Shown here: positions 39,576 through 51,000 of the stretch, piece after piece
Layout of the letters: each line of letters begins with the position of its first letter
Position numbering within the stretch: position 1 is the first letter of the stretch
DNA from: Nocardia grenadensis NBRC 108939
GTDB lineage: Bacteria > Actinomycetota > Actinomycetes > Mycobacteriales > Mycobacteriaceae
Assembly: GCF_001613445.1 (NCBI RefSeq)
Contig: NZ_BDCJ01000010.1
Span: 1-64,000, forward strand
Direction: 5' to 3'
DNA: 64,000 nucleotides
Notes under the pieces: model-generated
Database searches by the model: none
Seen by the model: only the letters and a program-made list of their open reading frames with translations
Told to the model about the DNA's origin: nothing
Program-made: the position numbers and the translations under genes

Positions 39576-42377
39576 TCAGCCCGAGTTGCGCAACGCCGTG
39601 GCCAGCCCGTTCATCGTGAGCAAGATGCCGCGTTTCACCAGTTCGGAATCGTCGCCGGCGCGTAACCGGCGCAGCAGTTCGACCTGCATCTGGTTCAGCG
39701 GTTCCAGATACGGGAACCGGTTGCGGATGGACTCCGCCAGCGACGGGTTGTCGGCCAGGAGATGATCGTTGCCGGTGATGGCGGCGTGCACGGCGACCGT
39801 GCGGGCATGCTCGCGTTCGATCATCCCGAAGATGCGCTCACGCAGTTCGACATCGTCGACCAACTCGGCGTACCGCGCGGCGATGGCGAGATCGCTCTTG
39901 GCCATCACCTGCGCGAGATTGGACAGCACGGTGCGGAAGAACGGCCAGCGCCGGTACAGATCCGAGAGCCGGGCGAGCCGGTCGGGATCGCCGTCGATCC
40001 ACTCCTCGAGTGCGGTCCCGGTGCCGTACCAGCCGGGCAGCATCACCCGCGCCTGGCTCCAGGACATCACCCACGGAATGGCCCGCAGATCCGAGACCGA
40101 ATCGGTGGGTTTACGGGAGGCCGGACGGCTGCCGATATTGAGGTCGCCCACTTCGGCGACCGGGGTCGACTGCCGGAAGTACTCCACGAAACCGGGGGTA
40201 TCGTGCACCAGCCGCGCGTAGGCGGCGCGGGCCCGCGCCGCGAGTTCGTCCATGAGCGCGTAGGAGGGTTCGGCGTCGGCGCCCAGGCCCTCGACGTCGA
40301 GCAGTGTCGATTCGAGGGTGCCGGCGATGAGCGATTCGAGATTGCGGTGCGCCGACCCGCGTTCGGCGTACTTCGCCGCGATGACCTCACCCTGTTCGGT
40401 CAGTCGCAGGGACCCTCGCACGGCGCCGGCGGGCTGTGCCAGGATCGCGTCGTAACTGCGGCCGCCGCCGCGCCCGACCGTGCCACCGCGGCCGTGGAAG
40501 AGCCGCAGCCGGATCCCGTGTTCGCGCGCCAGCTCCACCAGGTCCAGTTCCGCCCGGTACAGCGCCCAGTTGGCGGCCAGATATCCGCCGTCCTTGTTCG
40601 AATCGGAGTAACCCAGCATCACCTCCTGGCGCATTCCGCGCGCCGCCACCAGCTCGCGGTACTCCGGCACCCGGAGGGCCGCCGCCAGTGTCGACGCACC
40701 GGCCGCGAGATCCTCGATGGTTTCGAACAGCGGCACGATCCCGGCCGGGCAGGAGGGTCCGCTGTCCGCGTCCCCCGGGTCCAGCAGCCCCCCCTCTTTG
40801 AGCAGCAGGGCGGCCTCGAGCAGATCACTGACCGAGGTGCACATCGAGATGATGTAGTTGGGGACCGCGTCCGGGCCCAGCGCGGCCACCACGGCGGCGC
40901 CCGCGCGCACCACTCCCAGTTCTTTGGCCGCCGGCTCACCGATCCGCGCCCGGGGCCCCAGCAGCGGTCGGCGGGTACGCAGTTCCCGGGTGAGCAGGTC
41001 CACCCGCTCGGACTCGGACAGGCTCGGATAATCCGGATGCACGCCCGCCCAGGCCAGCAGTTCCGCGACGACCTGCTCATGGGTCTCGGAATTCTGCCGC
41101 ATATCCAGGCCCTGTAGATGGAATCCGAACGTTTCCACCGCACAGCGCAGCGCCGCGAGGCGGTCGTCGGCGAGCAGCGCGTCCCCGCCGGCGCGCAGCG
41201 AGGCATCGACGGTGTCGAGCTCGTCGAGCAGATCCTGGGGTGTGTCGTACGGAGTGCCGGAGGTGCCCTCACCGGCGGCGGACGATTCGAACTCCCAGGG
41301 ACCCGCTGCTTCGGGATCCAGCGCGGCGACGGCCCGCCGCGCGGTCGCGGTGAGCCGGACCCGGATGCCGTACAGTGCCCGCCGGTACGGTTCGTCGGCG
41401 TAGGTCTTCGGGTCCGGATAGCCGCGGTCGGCGAGTGCGCGCAGTTCCGGGGTCACCGGGACCAGCCGCGCCGACAGCGCCAGCGTCTTCTCCAACTGCA
41501 CCAGTTCGCGCAGGTAGCGCGCGAACGCCACACCCGCGGCCTGCGCCGCCGCCGTGCGCACCACGTCCGCCGTGACATAGGGGTTACCGTCCCGGTCCCC
41601 GCCGATCCACGAACCGGGCCGCAGCATGGGCTTGACCAGCAACCGATGTTCGGGCCAGCGCGACCCCAGCGCCGTACGCACGCTCGCGTTGATCGCGGGG
41701 ATGACATCGAACAAGGTGAGTTCGTAGTACCGCAGGCCGACGGCGATCTCGTCCTGGATACGCAGCCGCGACAACCTGATCAGCGCCGTACGCCAGAGGG
41801 TGAGCACCTGCCGCCGGATCTCGAGCTCGAGTTGTTCCCGTTCGGATTCGGGGGCCCGTTGCCGGCGGCGCATCAGTTCGGTGACCCGGGCCTGGGTGTC
41901 GAACACCGTACGGCGCCGGGTCTCGGTGGGGTGCGCGGTGATCACCGGGGACACCAGCGCGTCGTCCAGCAGTTCGGCGACCCGGTCCCCCGGTACCGCG
42001 GCCGCGTCCATTTTCCGGTAGGTGGCGGCCAGCGAGGAGTCCTGCGGGGCTTCGCCCGCCGCCTCGTGCGCGGCGCGGCGGCGGTCACGCTGGATGTCCT
42101 CGGCGAGGTTGGCCAGCAGGACGAAATAGCTGAATGCCCGGATCAGCGGTAGTGCCACCGTGATGTCGACCCCGGACAGCATTTCACCGACCGCGCTGCG
42201 CTCCACCTCCTCCCGCCGGACCCGGAACGCCTCCACCCGCACCCGCTCCACGAGGTCGAAGACCTCGGGGCCCTCGTGATCGCGAATGGTGTCGCCGAGC
42301 ACGCCGCCGAGGAACCGGATATCCTCGCGCAACGGCAGGGTCGCGTCGTTTCCTTCAGCGGTCTGCGCATCGCCCAT
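39576..42377 (-). CDS. ppc: Phosphoenolpyruvate carboxylase
   Basis: A 933-residue enzyme that fixes bicarbonate onto PEP to give oxaloacetate, refilling the TCA cycle. The catalytic histidine is in [34 protein letters not shown] and [14 protein letters not shown] are the second and third signatures. The C-terminus ends [13 protein letters not shown], where the terminal G is typical. ATG at 42377 gives a normal family length. Confidence 0.96.
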   Translation of the reverse strand: MGDAQTAEGNDATLPLREDIRFLGGVLGDTIRDHEGPEVFDLVERVRVEAFRVRREEVERSAVGEMLSGVDITVALPLIRAFSYFVLLANLAEDIQRDRRRAAHEAAGEAPQDSSLAATYRKMDAAAVPGDRVAELLDDALVSPVITAHPTETRRRTVFDTQARVTELMRRRQRAPESEREQLELEIRRQVLTLWRTALIRLSRLRIQDEIAVGLRYYELTLFDVIPAINASVRTALGSRWPEHRLLVKPMLRPGSWIGGDRDGNPYVTADVVRTAAAQAAGVAFARYLRELVQLEKTLALSARLVPVTPELRALADRGYPDPKTYADEPYRRALYGIRVRLTATARRAVAALDPEAAGPWEFESSAAGEGTSGTPYDTPQDLLDELDTVDASLRAGGDALLADDRLAALRCAVETFGFHLQGLDMRQNSETHEQVVAELLAWAGVHPDYPSLSESERVDLLTRELRTRRPLLGPRARIGEPAAKELGVVRAGAAVVAALGPDAVPNYIISMCTSVSDLLEAALLLKEGGLLDPGDADSGPSCPAGIVPLFETIEDLAAGASTLAAALRVPEYRELVAARGMRQEVMLGYSDSNKDGGYLAANWALYRAELDLVELAREHGIRLRLFHGRGGTVGRGGGRSYDAILAQPAGAVRGSLRLTEQGEVIAAKYAERGSAHRNLESLIAGTLESTLLDVEGLGADAEPSYALMDELAARARAAYARLVHDTPGFVEYFRQSTPVAEVGDLNIGSRPASRKPTDSVSDLRAIPWVMSWSQARVMLPGWYGTGTALEEWIDGDPDRLARLSDLYRRWPFFRTVLSNLAQVMAKSDLAIAARYAELVDDVELRERIFGMIEREHARTVAVHAAITGNDHLLADNPSLAESIRNRFPYLEPLNQMQVELLRRLRAGDDSELVKRGILLTMNGLATALRNSG

Positions 42378-42542
42378 GATCAGAAGTATGGACGGCCACC
42401 GCACCGGTAGCTGTGACGACGCACACGGCCGGGGCCGACTGTAGGCGCCGGACGGCGCGGAATCCGGCTATCGGCGCAGGTCCGACCCCGTCCCTCGGCC
42501 CAGGCCGGGAGAAAACGCCGGAAGTCTCCCCGGGGGATTCGC

Positions 42543-43223
42543 TCAGTGCGCAGCACCCGCGGCGGCACCGGGCACCCGGAACGGCTCCGCCAGCCATACC
42601 GCGGTCACGACCACGCCCGCCGTGAACACCAGTTCGGCGCCATTGGTGAGCAACATGGGTGGCATCGCCGCCGCGACCACGGTCATGATCACCGTGGTCA
42701 CGGTCCAGAGTCGGTAGCCCCGTGCCCGCCATACCGCCACGGCCGCCACCAGCACGACCACCACCGTCACCACCGGCGACAACAGGCCGGCCACCGACGC
42801 GTGCGCGGTGGTGTAGCGCATGGTGCCCGCCCACTCCCGCGGTGCCAGCGTGAGCGGAGTCAGTTCGGCGGCCACCCCCAGTACGATCACCACCGCCGTC
42901 ACCGCCGCGATTGTCGTCCGCGTCCACCGGGTCCGCGCCCAGCCGACCCCGGCTCGGGCCGCGGCGGCGCACGCCCACGGCATCAACAGCGGCGTGAGCA
43001 CGATATGGGCGATGAACCGGGGCGTCGACCAGCTCTCCAGCGTCGCACCGGCGCCGATCCAGCGGCCCGCCGCGAGTACCCCGTTGTCGTAGGCCAGGGC
43101 CGCGCACACCACGGCGGGCACGAGGAGCAGCCGGTCACCGGTTACCCGATACCGGAGCACGCACCGGCCGGCGAGCGCCAGCTGACCCGCGGCGAGTACT
43201 GCGAAGAGCAGGGAGGCGAGCAC
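42543..43223 (-). CDS. Polytopic membrane protein, unknown function
   Basis: A 226-residue protein with about seven hydrophobic segments and few polar loops. Charged residues within the membrane region (ALAYDNGVLAAGRW, RFIAHIVLTPLLMPW) are probably functional, because histidine and aspartate are rare there. I do not recognise the family. GTG at 43223 was chosen because AAAGGA sits seven bases upstream and it places a hydrophobic helix at the N-terminus; the open frame extends to 43349. Confidence 0.75.
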   Translation of the reverse strand: MLASLLFAVLAAGQLALAGRCVLRYRVTGDRLLLVPAVVCAALAYDNGVLAAGRWIGAGATLESWSTPRFIAHIVLTPLLMPWACAAAARAGVGWARTRWTRTTIAAVTAVVIVLGVAAELTPLTLAPREWAGTMRYTTAHASVAGLLSPVVTVVVVLVAAVAVWRARGYRLWTVTTVIMTVVAAAMPPMLLTNGAELVFTAGVVVTAVWLAEPFRVPGAAAGAAH

Positions 43224-43547
43224 GGGAATCCTTTCCGGCCGCGGTGGGCCGGGACCGGTGGCCAGGATACTGCCGTCGCGGCCGTCGGATTCTCCCCGCG
43301 GACGGCCGGGTCCCCCGGATTCGTTGCCGTCGCGCCCCGCCCGCGACACGCTCGACCTCCATCACCCCTGGCCGCTGCGCCACACCACTCGGCCGATCCG
43401 GATGGTGGGGTGAGATCAACGAACGGCAGGGGGTCGGCACACCGATCCCGGTCGTGTGTTGTCGAACTCTGGACACTGTTACGTTCCGTTTACACCACCT
43501 GCTGTCAACCGGCCGGTACACCACACTCGCGCAGCGGCTCTGCCGTC
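43224..43547 (-). other. Gap upstream of the membrane-protein gene, no gene seen
   Basis: 324 bases without a credible gene. On the minus strand a TTGACA at 43508-43503 could be the -35 box of the membrane-protein gene, but no well-spaced -10 was found. Confidence 0.4.
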
Positions 43548-44705
43548 CTATCGGTCCGCCGCCGCGGTGAGTATCGTGCGGAACCGCAGCGCCGGCAGCA
43601 GCGCCACTCCCACCAGGACACCGCTCACCCACATCGGCCCCCGGTCGCCCCAACCGGTCGCCAGGGCGAACCCCGCCATCGCGGGTCCCGCCGCGGCACC
43701 GGCATTCAACGCCGCCGTCGCATAGGAGCCCGCCATGGTCGGGGCATCCGCGGCCTCGTAGAGCACGCGCGCGATCAGGGTGCTCCCCACCCCGAACGAC
43801 AGCGCTCCCAGCAGGCACACCAGGAAGAGCAGGGCGACGGGACAGCCGGCGGTCAGCGCGAGCGCGAACCAGCCACCGCACAGCAGCGGGCCGCCGACCG
43901 CGATCACCGCCGCGGCGTGTTGGTCGGACAACCGCCCGGCGACCGTCACGCCGGCGAAAGAACCCGTGCCGAACAGCACCAGCACCACCGGCACCCAGAG
44001 CGGGCCCAGCTCACCCGTCCCGGTGACCAACGGCGCGAGGAAGGTGAAACTGCCGAACGTGGCCGCGTTCACGAGCGCCGCCAGCAGCATGACCGTGAGC
44101 AATCGCGGACGTCGCAACTGCGCGAGTTCACCACGGAGGTCGGGGGCGGCGGCCTGCCCCGAGCGCCCGGGGATTCCGGCCAGAACACCGGCCGCGGCCG
44201 GCAGGCACAGCAACACGATCGCCCAGAAGGTGGCCCGCCAGCCGAGCATCGTCCCCAGCAGCGCCCCGCCCGGCACCCCCGCCACCGTGGCCAGGGCGGT
44301 GCCACCCAGCAGGATCGCCAGCGCCCGGCCCTGCCGTCCGGCGGGGACCAGCGCCGCGGCCGCGGTCAACGCGACCGCGAGGAATCCGGCGTTCGCGACG
44401 GCGGCCACCACCCGGGTGACCACCAGGACGGCGAAACTGCCGGTTACCGCTCCGGCGATATGCGCGGCCAGGAAGAGCAGCAGAAAACACAGCAGGGTCG
44501 ACCGGATCGGCCAGTTCCGGGCGAGACCCGCCATCAGCGGTGCGCCCACCATCATTCCGATGGCGAACGCCGAGGTGAGAAGGCCGGTGGCACCGAGACC
44601 CACACCGAGATCGGCCGCGATATCCGGTACGAGACCGGCGAGCACGAACTCCGAAGTGCCCATGGCGAAAACCGCCAGGGCGAGCAGGTAGAGAGCAAAA
44701 GGCAT
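43548..44705 (-). CDS. MFS efflux pump, Cmx/CmrA chloramphenicol-exporter family
   Basis: A 385-residue, twelve-segment drug/proton antiporter. The N-terminus MPFALYLLALAVFAMGTSEF and the following LTSAFAIGMMVGAPLM match the Cmx/CmrA chloramphenicol efflux group; the antiporter motif C region GVPGGALLG is present. Substrate is inferred from resemblance. ATG at 44705, with GGAG upstream, was preferred to 44738 because it matches the family start. Its 264-base upstream region showed no recognisable operator or leader peptide. Confidence 0.85.
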   Translation of the reverse strand: MPFALYLLALAVFAMGTSEFVLAGLVPDIAADLGVGLGATGLLTSAFAIGMMVGAPLMAGLARNWPIRSTLLCFLLLFLAAHIAGAVTGSFAVLVVTRVVAAVANAGFLAVALTAAAALVPAGRQGRALAILLGGTALATVAGVPGGALLGTMLGWRATFWAIVLLCLPAAAGVLAGIPGRSGQAAAPDLRGELAQLRRPRLLTVMLLAALVNAATFGSFTFLAPLVTGTGELGPLWVPVVLVLFGTGSFAGVTVAGRLSDQHAAAVIAVGGPLLCGGWFALALTAGCPVALLFLVCLLGALSFGVGSTLIARVLYEAADAPTMAGSYATAALNAGAAAGPAMAGFALATGWGDRGPMWVSGVLVGVALLPALRFRTILTAAADR

Positions 44706-44969
44706 GAAGGGCTCCGAGGTGGAAGAGACAGGAAACATCTCGTCACCCCGGTCAGCGCCCGGGAATCACCGCATTACCGTGCGGCCGGAAGGCGACACGG
44801 CGAACGGGTAGCGGAAGGTCAGGGGCTGACGGGGATGACCGGCAGCCCTGCTCTGGATGCCTCCGGGCTCGACACGGCCGGAACACTACCGGCTCGCGCG
44901 TCCTGCCGCATGCCTGTTTCTCGCGCTCCCCGAAACGATCCGCCCGCGCTCTCCATGCCCGCGCGGGAC

Positions 44970-45326
44970 TCAGCCCGGTTCGTCGAACCGGACCCGCACG
45001 CCGACCCGACCCTTCTCGTCACGCCGGGCGGTCGCGTGCCCGCGCCGATCGCCGTCGCGGAAGTGCAGCACAATGGGCGCGCCCTCACCGAGGAAGTTGC
45101 GCCACCAGGTCTTCTTATCGGGCATGGCGACACCGATGAGCAGGCCGCCGTCCTTCTGCAGGTAGTTCACCGGGGTCCGGAACGTCCGGCCCGACCGGCG
45201 CCCCACATACTCGATCTCCACGAACCCCTTACCCAGCAGCGGGCCGAGCACCGGCGCGTCGAGCAGAGCGACCACTCCCGCATTGAAGCCCCGGACCGCC
45301 CGGCCCAGCAGTGTCGTCGATGCCAC
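44970..45326 (-). CDS. Ddn-like deazaflavin (F420)-dependent nitroreductase-family protein
   Basis: A 118-residue split-barrel protein. The pattern IEYVGRRSGRTFRTPVNYL, then GVAMPDKKTWWRNFLGEGAP, is that of the F420H2-dependent Ddn/FQR family of mycobacteria and Nocardia. Members reduce quinones or nitro compounds with F420. GTG at 45326 follows a perfect AGGAGG. The larger frame upstream to 45467 has no initiation signal. Confidence 0.85.
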   Translation of the reverse strand: MASTTLLGRAVRGFNAGVVALLDAPVLGPLLGKGFVEIEYVGRRSGRTFRTPVNYLQKDGGLLIGVAMPDKKTWWRNFLGEGAPIVLHFRDGDRRGHATARRDEKGRVGVRVRFDEPG

Positions 45327-45584
45327 GGTTTCCTCCTGATAGCTGTTCCCCCGAGCTGCCTCGACTCTAGTGTGGCTCGGCGCGGGCCGCCGGTCCGGCG
45401 ACGCCACCCGGCGCGGATACCGGCGGGGACAGCGCGCATCCGGTCGCCGCCGGTTTGCGCGGCGCAAGCCCGGCTGCGACTATCACCTGCGGTGTAGCGC
45501 CGGAAACCTCGATCGCCGCGGTACCGCTCAGCGGCCGGGACCGGGACCGGCGGTGAACAGCAGCGTTCGATACGGAGTGGATTG

Positions 45585-46019
45585 ATGCTCAAAGGTTTCA
45601 AAGACTTCCTTATGCGCGGGAACGTCATCGATCTGGCCGTCGCCGTCGTCATGGGCACCGCGTTCACCGCGGTGGTGAGTTCGGTGACCAAGGGCGTGGT
45701 GGAGCCGTTGCTGGCCGTACTCGGCGGCAGCGGCCAGTTCGGTTTCGGTATCACGCTGCTCGCGGGCAAACCCGCGACCTTCATCGCACTCGGTCCGATC
45801 ATCAGCGCTGCCATCGATTTCGTCATGGTCGCGGCGGTGCTGTACTTCGCGCTCATCCTGCCGATGAAGACCATGCAGAAACGCTTCTATGCCCGGAACA
45901 ATGTGGATGCCGAACCGGCCACCCCGGCCGATATCGCCTTGCTCACCGAAATTCGCGATCTGCTCGCCGAACGTGCCGAACTGGACAAGAAGGACACCGC
46001 GCAGGTGCGCTCCTCCTAG
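45585..46019 (+). CDS. mscL: Large-conductance mechanosensitive channel
   Basis: A 144-residue channel that opens under membrane tension to release solutes. It starts MLKGFKDFLMRGNVIDLAVAVVMGTAF, the conserved N-terminal helix and TM1 pore, followed by a periplasmic loop and TM2 (ISAAIDFVMVAAVLYFALIL). The C-terminal cytoplasmic helix has PADIALLTEIRDLL. ATG at 45585 with GGAG seven bases upstream; the TTG three bases earlier is an unlikely alternative. Confidence 0.95.
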   Translation: MLKGFKDFLMRGNVIDLAVAVVMGTAFTAVVSSVTKGVVEPLLAVLGGSGQFGFGITLLAGKPATFIALGPIISAAIDFVMVAAVLYFALILPMKTMQKRFYARNNVDAEPATPADIALLTEIRDLLAERAELDKKDTAQVRSS

Positions 46020-46227
46020 CCGCAGGACGTCCTGGTGCCGGCGGTAACCATCCGACCGCTCGAAACACGGCTCGTTCCCGCTGATCGACGCCTCGGGCGC
46101 CGACCGCACCGACTTCATGGTGCCGGTGACCGTGCTGCGGCCGGACCGGCAGAATCGGCGATATCGCCGTCGACGCGGTGGATCGGACGGTCACGGCCGC
46201 GATGTGCGGTGGTCGTGTCCCGGCCGC

Positions 46228-47901
46228 TCACGGCGAATCCGACCGGGTCCGCGCAGCGTCCGCGGTATCGACCAGCAGCCTGTGCAGGGTGTGGGCCGGC
46301 TGAGAGGCCCGGGACGCGTCCAATACCACCTCGGTGAATGCCTCGGCCAACGCCGCCTCCGGATCGAATCGACCGGCCCGGACACCACCGGCCAGCTGCG
46401 CTCGCCATACCGCGAACCCGGCGACCGTGCGCGCCAGCGAACCGACGGTGTCCCGGCTCGTTAGCGGAAGGTAGGCGGCGACGAGCGCGCGCCTGGTCGC
46501 GGCGCGGGCCCGGAAGTCGCCTGCCGCGTCGAGTGCTCGCCCCATTTCACGCACCACGGAGGAGTACACGGGCCGTTGGGCACAACCGGGGGCGAGCAGA
46601 CCTGCCGCCTCGTCCGCGCGCACCGCGCGCTCCAGCCCCACCGGATCGACGGCCGCCCGAGCCGCCAGGGTGATGCGGGCCGTGTAGCCGGTGGTCGCAG
46701 CGCCCGACCGTCGCGACCCGGAATCCGCCGGCTCCGAATCCAGTCGTATCGTCGTTCCTTCCGGCAGATCATCGATACCGATGGCGCCCAGCGGGAGGGC
46801 CGGATGGCGGGGCAGGACGTCGTTCACCGCGGCGACCATCTCCATCAACACCTCCCGGGGGATTCCGGGTGTATCGAATCCGAAAGCCAGAATGCCGTGC
46901 CGCTCGGCGAGTTCCCGCGCCAGGCGCGAAGCAATCGGCTCGACGGCCGCTTCACCGGGCCGGCGTTCCGGTTCCGCGGGTTTGTCGACGGGTCGCTGTG
47001 GCGCGCGATTCGGCATTCGCGGCGGAGCATCGGAGCTGCCCGGTCCGGGGGCGGTGACCCGAGGGGGTCCGCCGGAACCGGATTTCGACCACGGGGAGGT
47101 CGGGGTGGCGGGAACGGTTCCGGAGGGTGCGGTTACAGCCGCCTTCGCCGGTATGGGTGTGCGGTGCGGAGGCACCTGGGTCCGCTGCGCTTCCGCGGTC
47201 GCAGGCTGTGCCGCGACCGCCGCGGGGGGCGCGGTCGGGTGCGGTGCGGTAGGCGCGCCGTCACGCTCGGCCTGCGCCCGATTCCCGCGGCCCAGGTCGG
47301 CGGGGTGCTGTGCCGATTCGACCGGCCGCTGCCGCGAATCGGATACAGCAGATGCGTCATCCGGCGAGCCCGAACCGCCGAGGGGGAACCGCTGCGCCGC
47401 CGCTCCTTCCACGGGTGCGTTCGCCGACTCTCGACTCCGCGGGCCGGCGAGGTCGCTACCCGGTTCGCGGGCCGGCGCGACATCGGCCGCCGGAGTTGTG
47501 GTGGCGGCAGCCGACGTAGCGGATCCTCGATCGCCGACCGGGGCGGCGGGGCCGTCCGAGGCGATATCCGGGTGGGAGGAGAGGACCGGATCGGCCCTCC
47601 GCACCTCTCGGGCGCTCATCAGGTCCTGCTGCTCGAAATTCGCAGCCACCTGCCGCAGATCCGGACCTGCCTGCCGCACCACCTCGGTGAGGCTGTGCAG
47701 ATTGGATATCGTCCGCTCCTCTTCGGGGACGAAACTCTCGGCGAAGGCCTTGCCGGAATCGTCACCGCCCCAGGGAGCGGAATCCGCGGAAACCAGGTCG
47801 TGTAAACGCTGTACGAGTGCCTCGACCTCGGCACCCAGCTGCTCGAAGGCCGGAGCCTTCGCGCGTAGCCGGTCGGGATCGGCGCGAAATTCATTTCCCA
47901 C
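46228..47901 (-). CDS. WXG100-like multidomain protein with degenerate zincin C-terminus
   Basis: A 557-residue protein. Residues 1-95 resemble a WXG100/ESX substrate: a helical hairpin with WGG at 44-46 and DLRQVAANFEQQD after it. Residues 100-330 are a disordered Pro/Ala/Ser/Thr-rich linker. Residues 335-555 form a helical C-terminal domain. In it, SSVVREMGRALDAAG (REMGR at 451-455) lies where zincin toxins have V-HExGH-xLD, so both zinc-binding histidines appear replaced by arginine; a later AEAFTEVVLD resembles the usual third-ligand helix. A protease-dead relative of the neighbouring toxin's domain is inferred. GTG at 47901 with GGAAGG upstream was chosen over 47952. It is divergent from the large toxin-like gene. 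Confidence 0.7.
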   Translation of the reverse strand: MGNEFRADPDRLRAKAPAFEQLGAEVEALVQRLHDLVSADSAPWGGDDSGKAFAESFVPEEERTISNLHSLTEVVRQAGPDLRQVAANFEQQDLMSAREVRRADPVLSSHPDIASDGPAAPVGDRGSATSAAATTTPAADVAPAREPGSDLAGPRSRESANAPVEGAAAQRFPLGGSGSPDDASAVSDSRQRPVESAQHPADLGRGNRAQAERDGAPTAPHPTAPPAAVAAQPATAEAQRTQVPPHRTPIPAKAAVTAPSGTVPATPTSPWSKSGSGGPPRVTAPGPGSSDAPPRMPNRAPQRPVDKPAEPERRPGEAAVEPIASRLARELAERHGILAFGFDTPGIPREVLMEMVAAVNDVLPRHPALPLGAIGIDDLPEGTTIRLDSEPADSGSRRSGAATTGYTARITLAARAAVDPVGLERAVRADEAAGLLAPGCAQRPVYSSVVREMGRALDAAGDFRARAATRRALVAAYLPLTSRDTVGSLARTVAGFAVWRAQLAGGVRAGRFDPEAALAEAFTEVVLDASRASQPAHTLHRLLVDTADAARTRSDSP

Positions 47902-48086
47902 AATGCGGCCCGCCTTCCGACCGACGCATGAATTCATTGCCGATGATGCCATATCCCCACCCGCAGGAATTGACAGGAGGCAGGCAAATCAGGCAGCACC
48001 CCGGCCGATATGCGAGTATCGACTTCTTGACAGGTAATGACGAGGGCACCTGAGCAGGCCCGACGGATCCCGGGAGGCGGGCCGGG

Positions 48087-51000
48087 ATGAATACGAGCGC
48101 ACTCTTGGCCGAGGTCCCGGCCGCGGTGCGCGACCTGGTCATCGGACATTGGCCCGAACTCGACGTGGACTGCATGCGCGCCCGTGGTGACTGTTACCTC
48201 GACACCGGCCGCGGACTCGGTGCGGCGGCGGTCAGTTACGAGACGGAATGCCGGGACGCCGAAGAGTCGGTCGGGGGGGCTACCCGGTCGGCTCTGTCCG
48301 AGCGTAATCGCACCGTGGTCGCCACCATGCGCAACCAAGCCGCGGTCTGCGAGGACATGGGCCGACAGTGCCATGACGTGGCCGATGTCACCGAGCAGAC
48401 GCAACATCTGCTCATCGTCACCGGCATAGTCCTCGGTGTGCAGCTCGCCTACGACGCGCTGCTGTTCCTCTACGGCGGCGGGTTCAAAGCACTGGCCGAC
48501 CGTCTGGCGGCCGAGCAGGCGATGCGCGCGGCGATCACGAGACTGACGACGACCGTGGCCACCCGCGCCGCGGCCGGGGCGGCGCGCCGGGCGGCCCTGC
48601 ACGGGGCGATCCACGCTGCCAAGATAGGCGCCCTCACCAGCGTGGCGATCGGTGTCGGCGCACAGGTCTGGGATCTCGAGACCGGGGTCCGCGATGAATT
48701 CGATATGGGCTCGTTGGCCGAGATGGTCGCGGGCGGCGTCATCGGTGGCATTGTCGGCGCGGAAGTCGGACGGCGGGCCGCACCACGGGTACTCGAACGC
48801 CTGGGCGGCCGGGCCACCAGTGATATCGGCCGTTTCACCGCTCATCTCGGCGGCACCATGCTGATCGGCGGCGCGGGTGGCATCACCGGTGGAATCGCGG
48901 GCGCGGTCCCGTCCTTGATCATCCACCACAAGGACATCCACAACTTCGGCGATATGTTCAAGATGGTGCGCGAATCCGCGGTCGTCGGCTTCGGGGGCGG
49001 TTTCGTCGGCGCGGCCGGTAGCGCGCTGCGGGTACACCGGGCCGGGGTCGACGGCGTGCGCGGGAATACCGACCTGCCGCCGATAGCTCGGCGGCAATCG
49101 GATTTCGGCAGGCGTGTCGACCGGCTGCTCACGGGCGAGCCCCCGGCCGCGGAACCCCTGGCACGACACAGCACTCAGGAGAATTCCGCGAGAACCGCGG
49201 AGGTGCTGACCTTCCCGGACGGCACCCGAGTGGTGCACAAGGTCGTCTCCGACCCGCGGCACGCGCACGCGGAATTCCTCGCCTCGGTCGTCGGCGACGC
49301 GGTCGGCGCCCGGGTACCCGCCGTACACATCGACGGGCGCCACGTCTACATGGAGGTTGTTCCCGGCAAGAACGCGCAGGACGCGTATCCGGGCGATTGG
49401 ACGCCGGAAACACAGTTCCACGGAACGCCCTCGGGGAACCGGCTCGGCCTGCTCGACGCCCTGATCGATGTCCCCGATCGCGGCGCCGAGAACTGGATGA
49501 TCGATCCGACCGGCGATGTCTGGGGCATCGACCACAGCCTGGCCTTTGCGCCGGACGGCCGTATCGGCGCCTTCGCGAAGCAGTTCCTGGATTACGGGCC
49601 GGCCGAGGGAACGGTGCAGTGGAAAGAGCACGGTTACTCGCGCACCGAGGTGGCGGAGATCCGGCAACGCGTCGAAGAGCTACAGCCGGTTTTCTCCGCT
49701 CTGGGGCGCAACGACTGGCACGCAGGAGTTGTCCAGCGACTGGACGGGATGGCGGACGCAGCCCCGCCCCCACATCCCGCGGACTCGGGGTTCGTCGTTC
49801 CACCGCACCAGGGCCCCGGCGACGCCTCCGGGCAGGCCCGCCCGACGACAGTGGATTCGCAGCAGCCTGTTCCGGCCGATCGGAGCACCAACCGGACCCC
49901 GGCGCGGGACGGCCGGCCCGAGGCCGGAGACCAGCGCAACCAGGTCCGGCCACCCGCGCGGCAGGATCGCGCGGTGCCCCGAGTCGACACCGGAGACAAC
50001 CACTCGCGCGGAGATCGCACCAGTGGCTCCGGATCCACCCGGCCGCCCGGCACTGTCGACGTACGTTTCGCACCAGACGAACACACCGCGGGCACGGCAC
50101 CGAGGAAAGAGTCGTACGCCGATTCCTCGGACCACCGGGCGCCTCTGAAGGACGGGGATCAGGACGCACTCGGTGCCCGCATCATGGCGACGGCGCATAT
50201 CGGTCGCGAGTCCGACCAGCCCCCCGCAGTCCTGCATTTCGCACCGCACCTGCGGCTCGAGCCGATGCGGTTGGCACCGGGACAGGAAATCGCAGTTCCG
50301 GTGCGCTATATCGTCGGCGAAGCGGATGCCCGTGGGGGCGGTCCGCAGGGAGCCAGAATCGGGGAACGCGACGTCTTCGTCGGACGAGATCCGGACGGCC
50401 GGGTATGGGTACGCGACCCGCAGCCGGAACTGCGTCCGCCCACCCGGGTGAACGACCGAGCGCTGGCGACGGGGGAGAAAACTTATGTGGGTCCCGAGGA
50501 CAGTCTGTCGTTCGGCGGTTCGCGATCCCGGCTCGAAGTGGGCGAGGAGCGCCCGCTCTCGCTGCGTCTCGCCGACAACCAGCGCATACCGCCACTGCAT
50601 CTGCGCCGCGGCGAAGAATTACTTATCGGCCGGGACCGGAATTCACCGATGGCCGAACAGCTTTCCACGGACCCTTCGGTGTCGCCGAGGCATGCGACGA
50701 TCTTCCGGGATCAATACGGCAACCTGATGCTGCGGGACCACTATTCCGAGCACGGTACCTATCTCAACGGGGTGAGAGTCGACCCGGCCGGGCCACCGGT
50801 GCCGATGCGGTCGGGCGATCTCGTCCGCTTCGGGGACTGGGTGGGCAGTGCTGAATTCTTCTCCGGTGAAACCGCGCCGGAGAGTAGACCGCTCATCGAC
50901 GTAATCGACGAGACGGTCACGTCGAAGCAGATGCGGGAAAACCTCACCCGCGTGCCCTCTCCCATCTACCAGCGGGTGAGCGAATATATGAACGCCGTCC

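Noticed and set aside
42546..45497. 983-codon open frame on the plus strand
   Set aside because: It covers the antisense of three genes with good domains and initiation sites; its product is His/Arg/Gln-rich nonsense.
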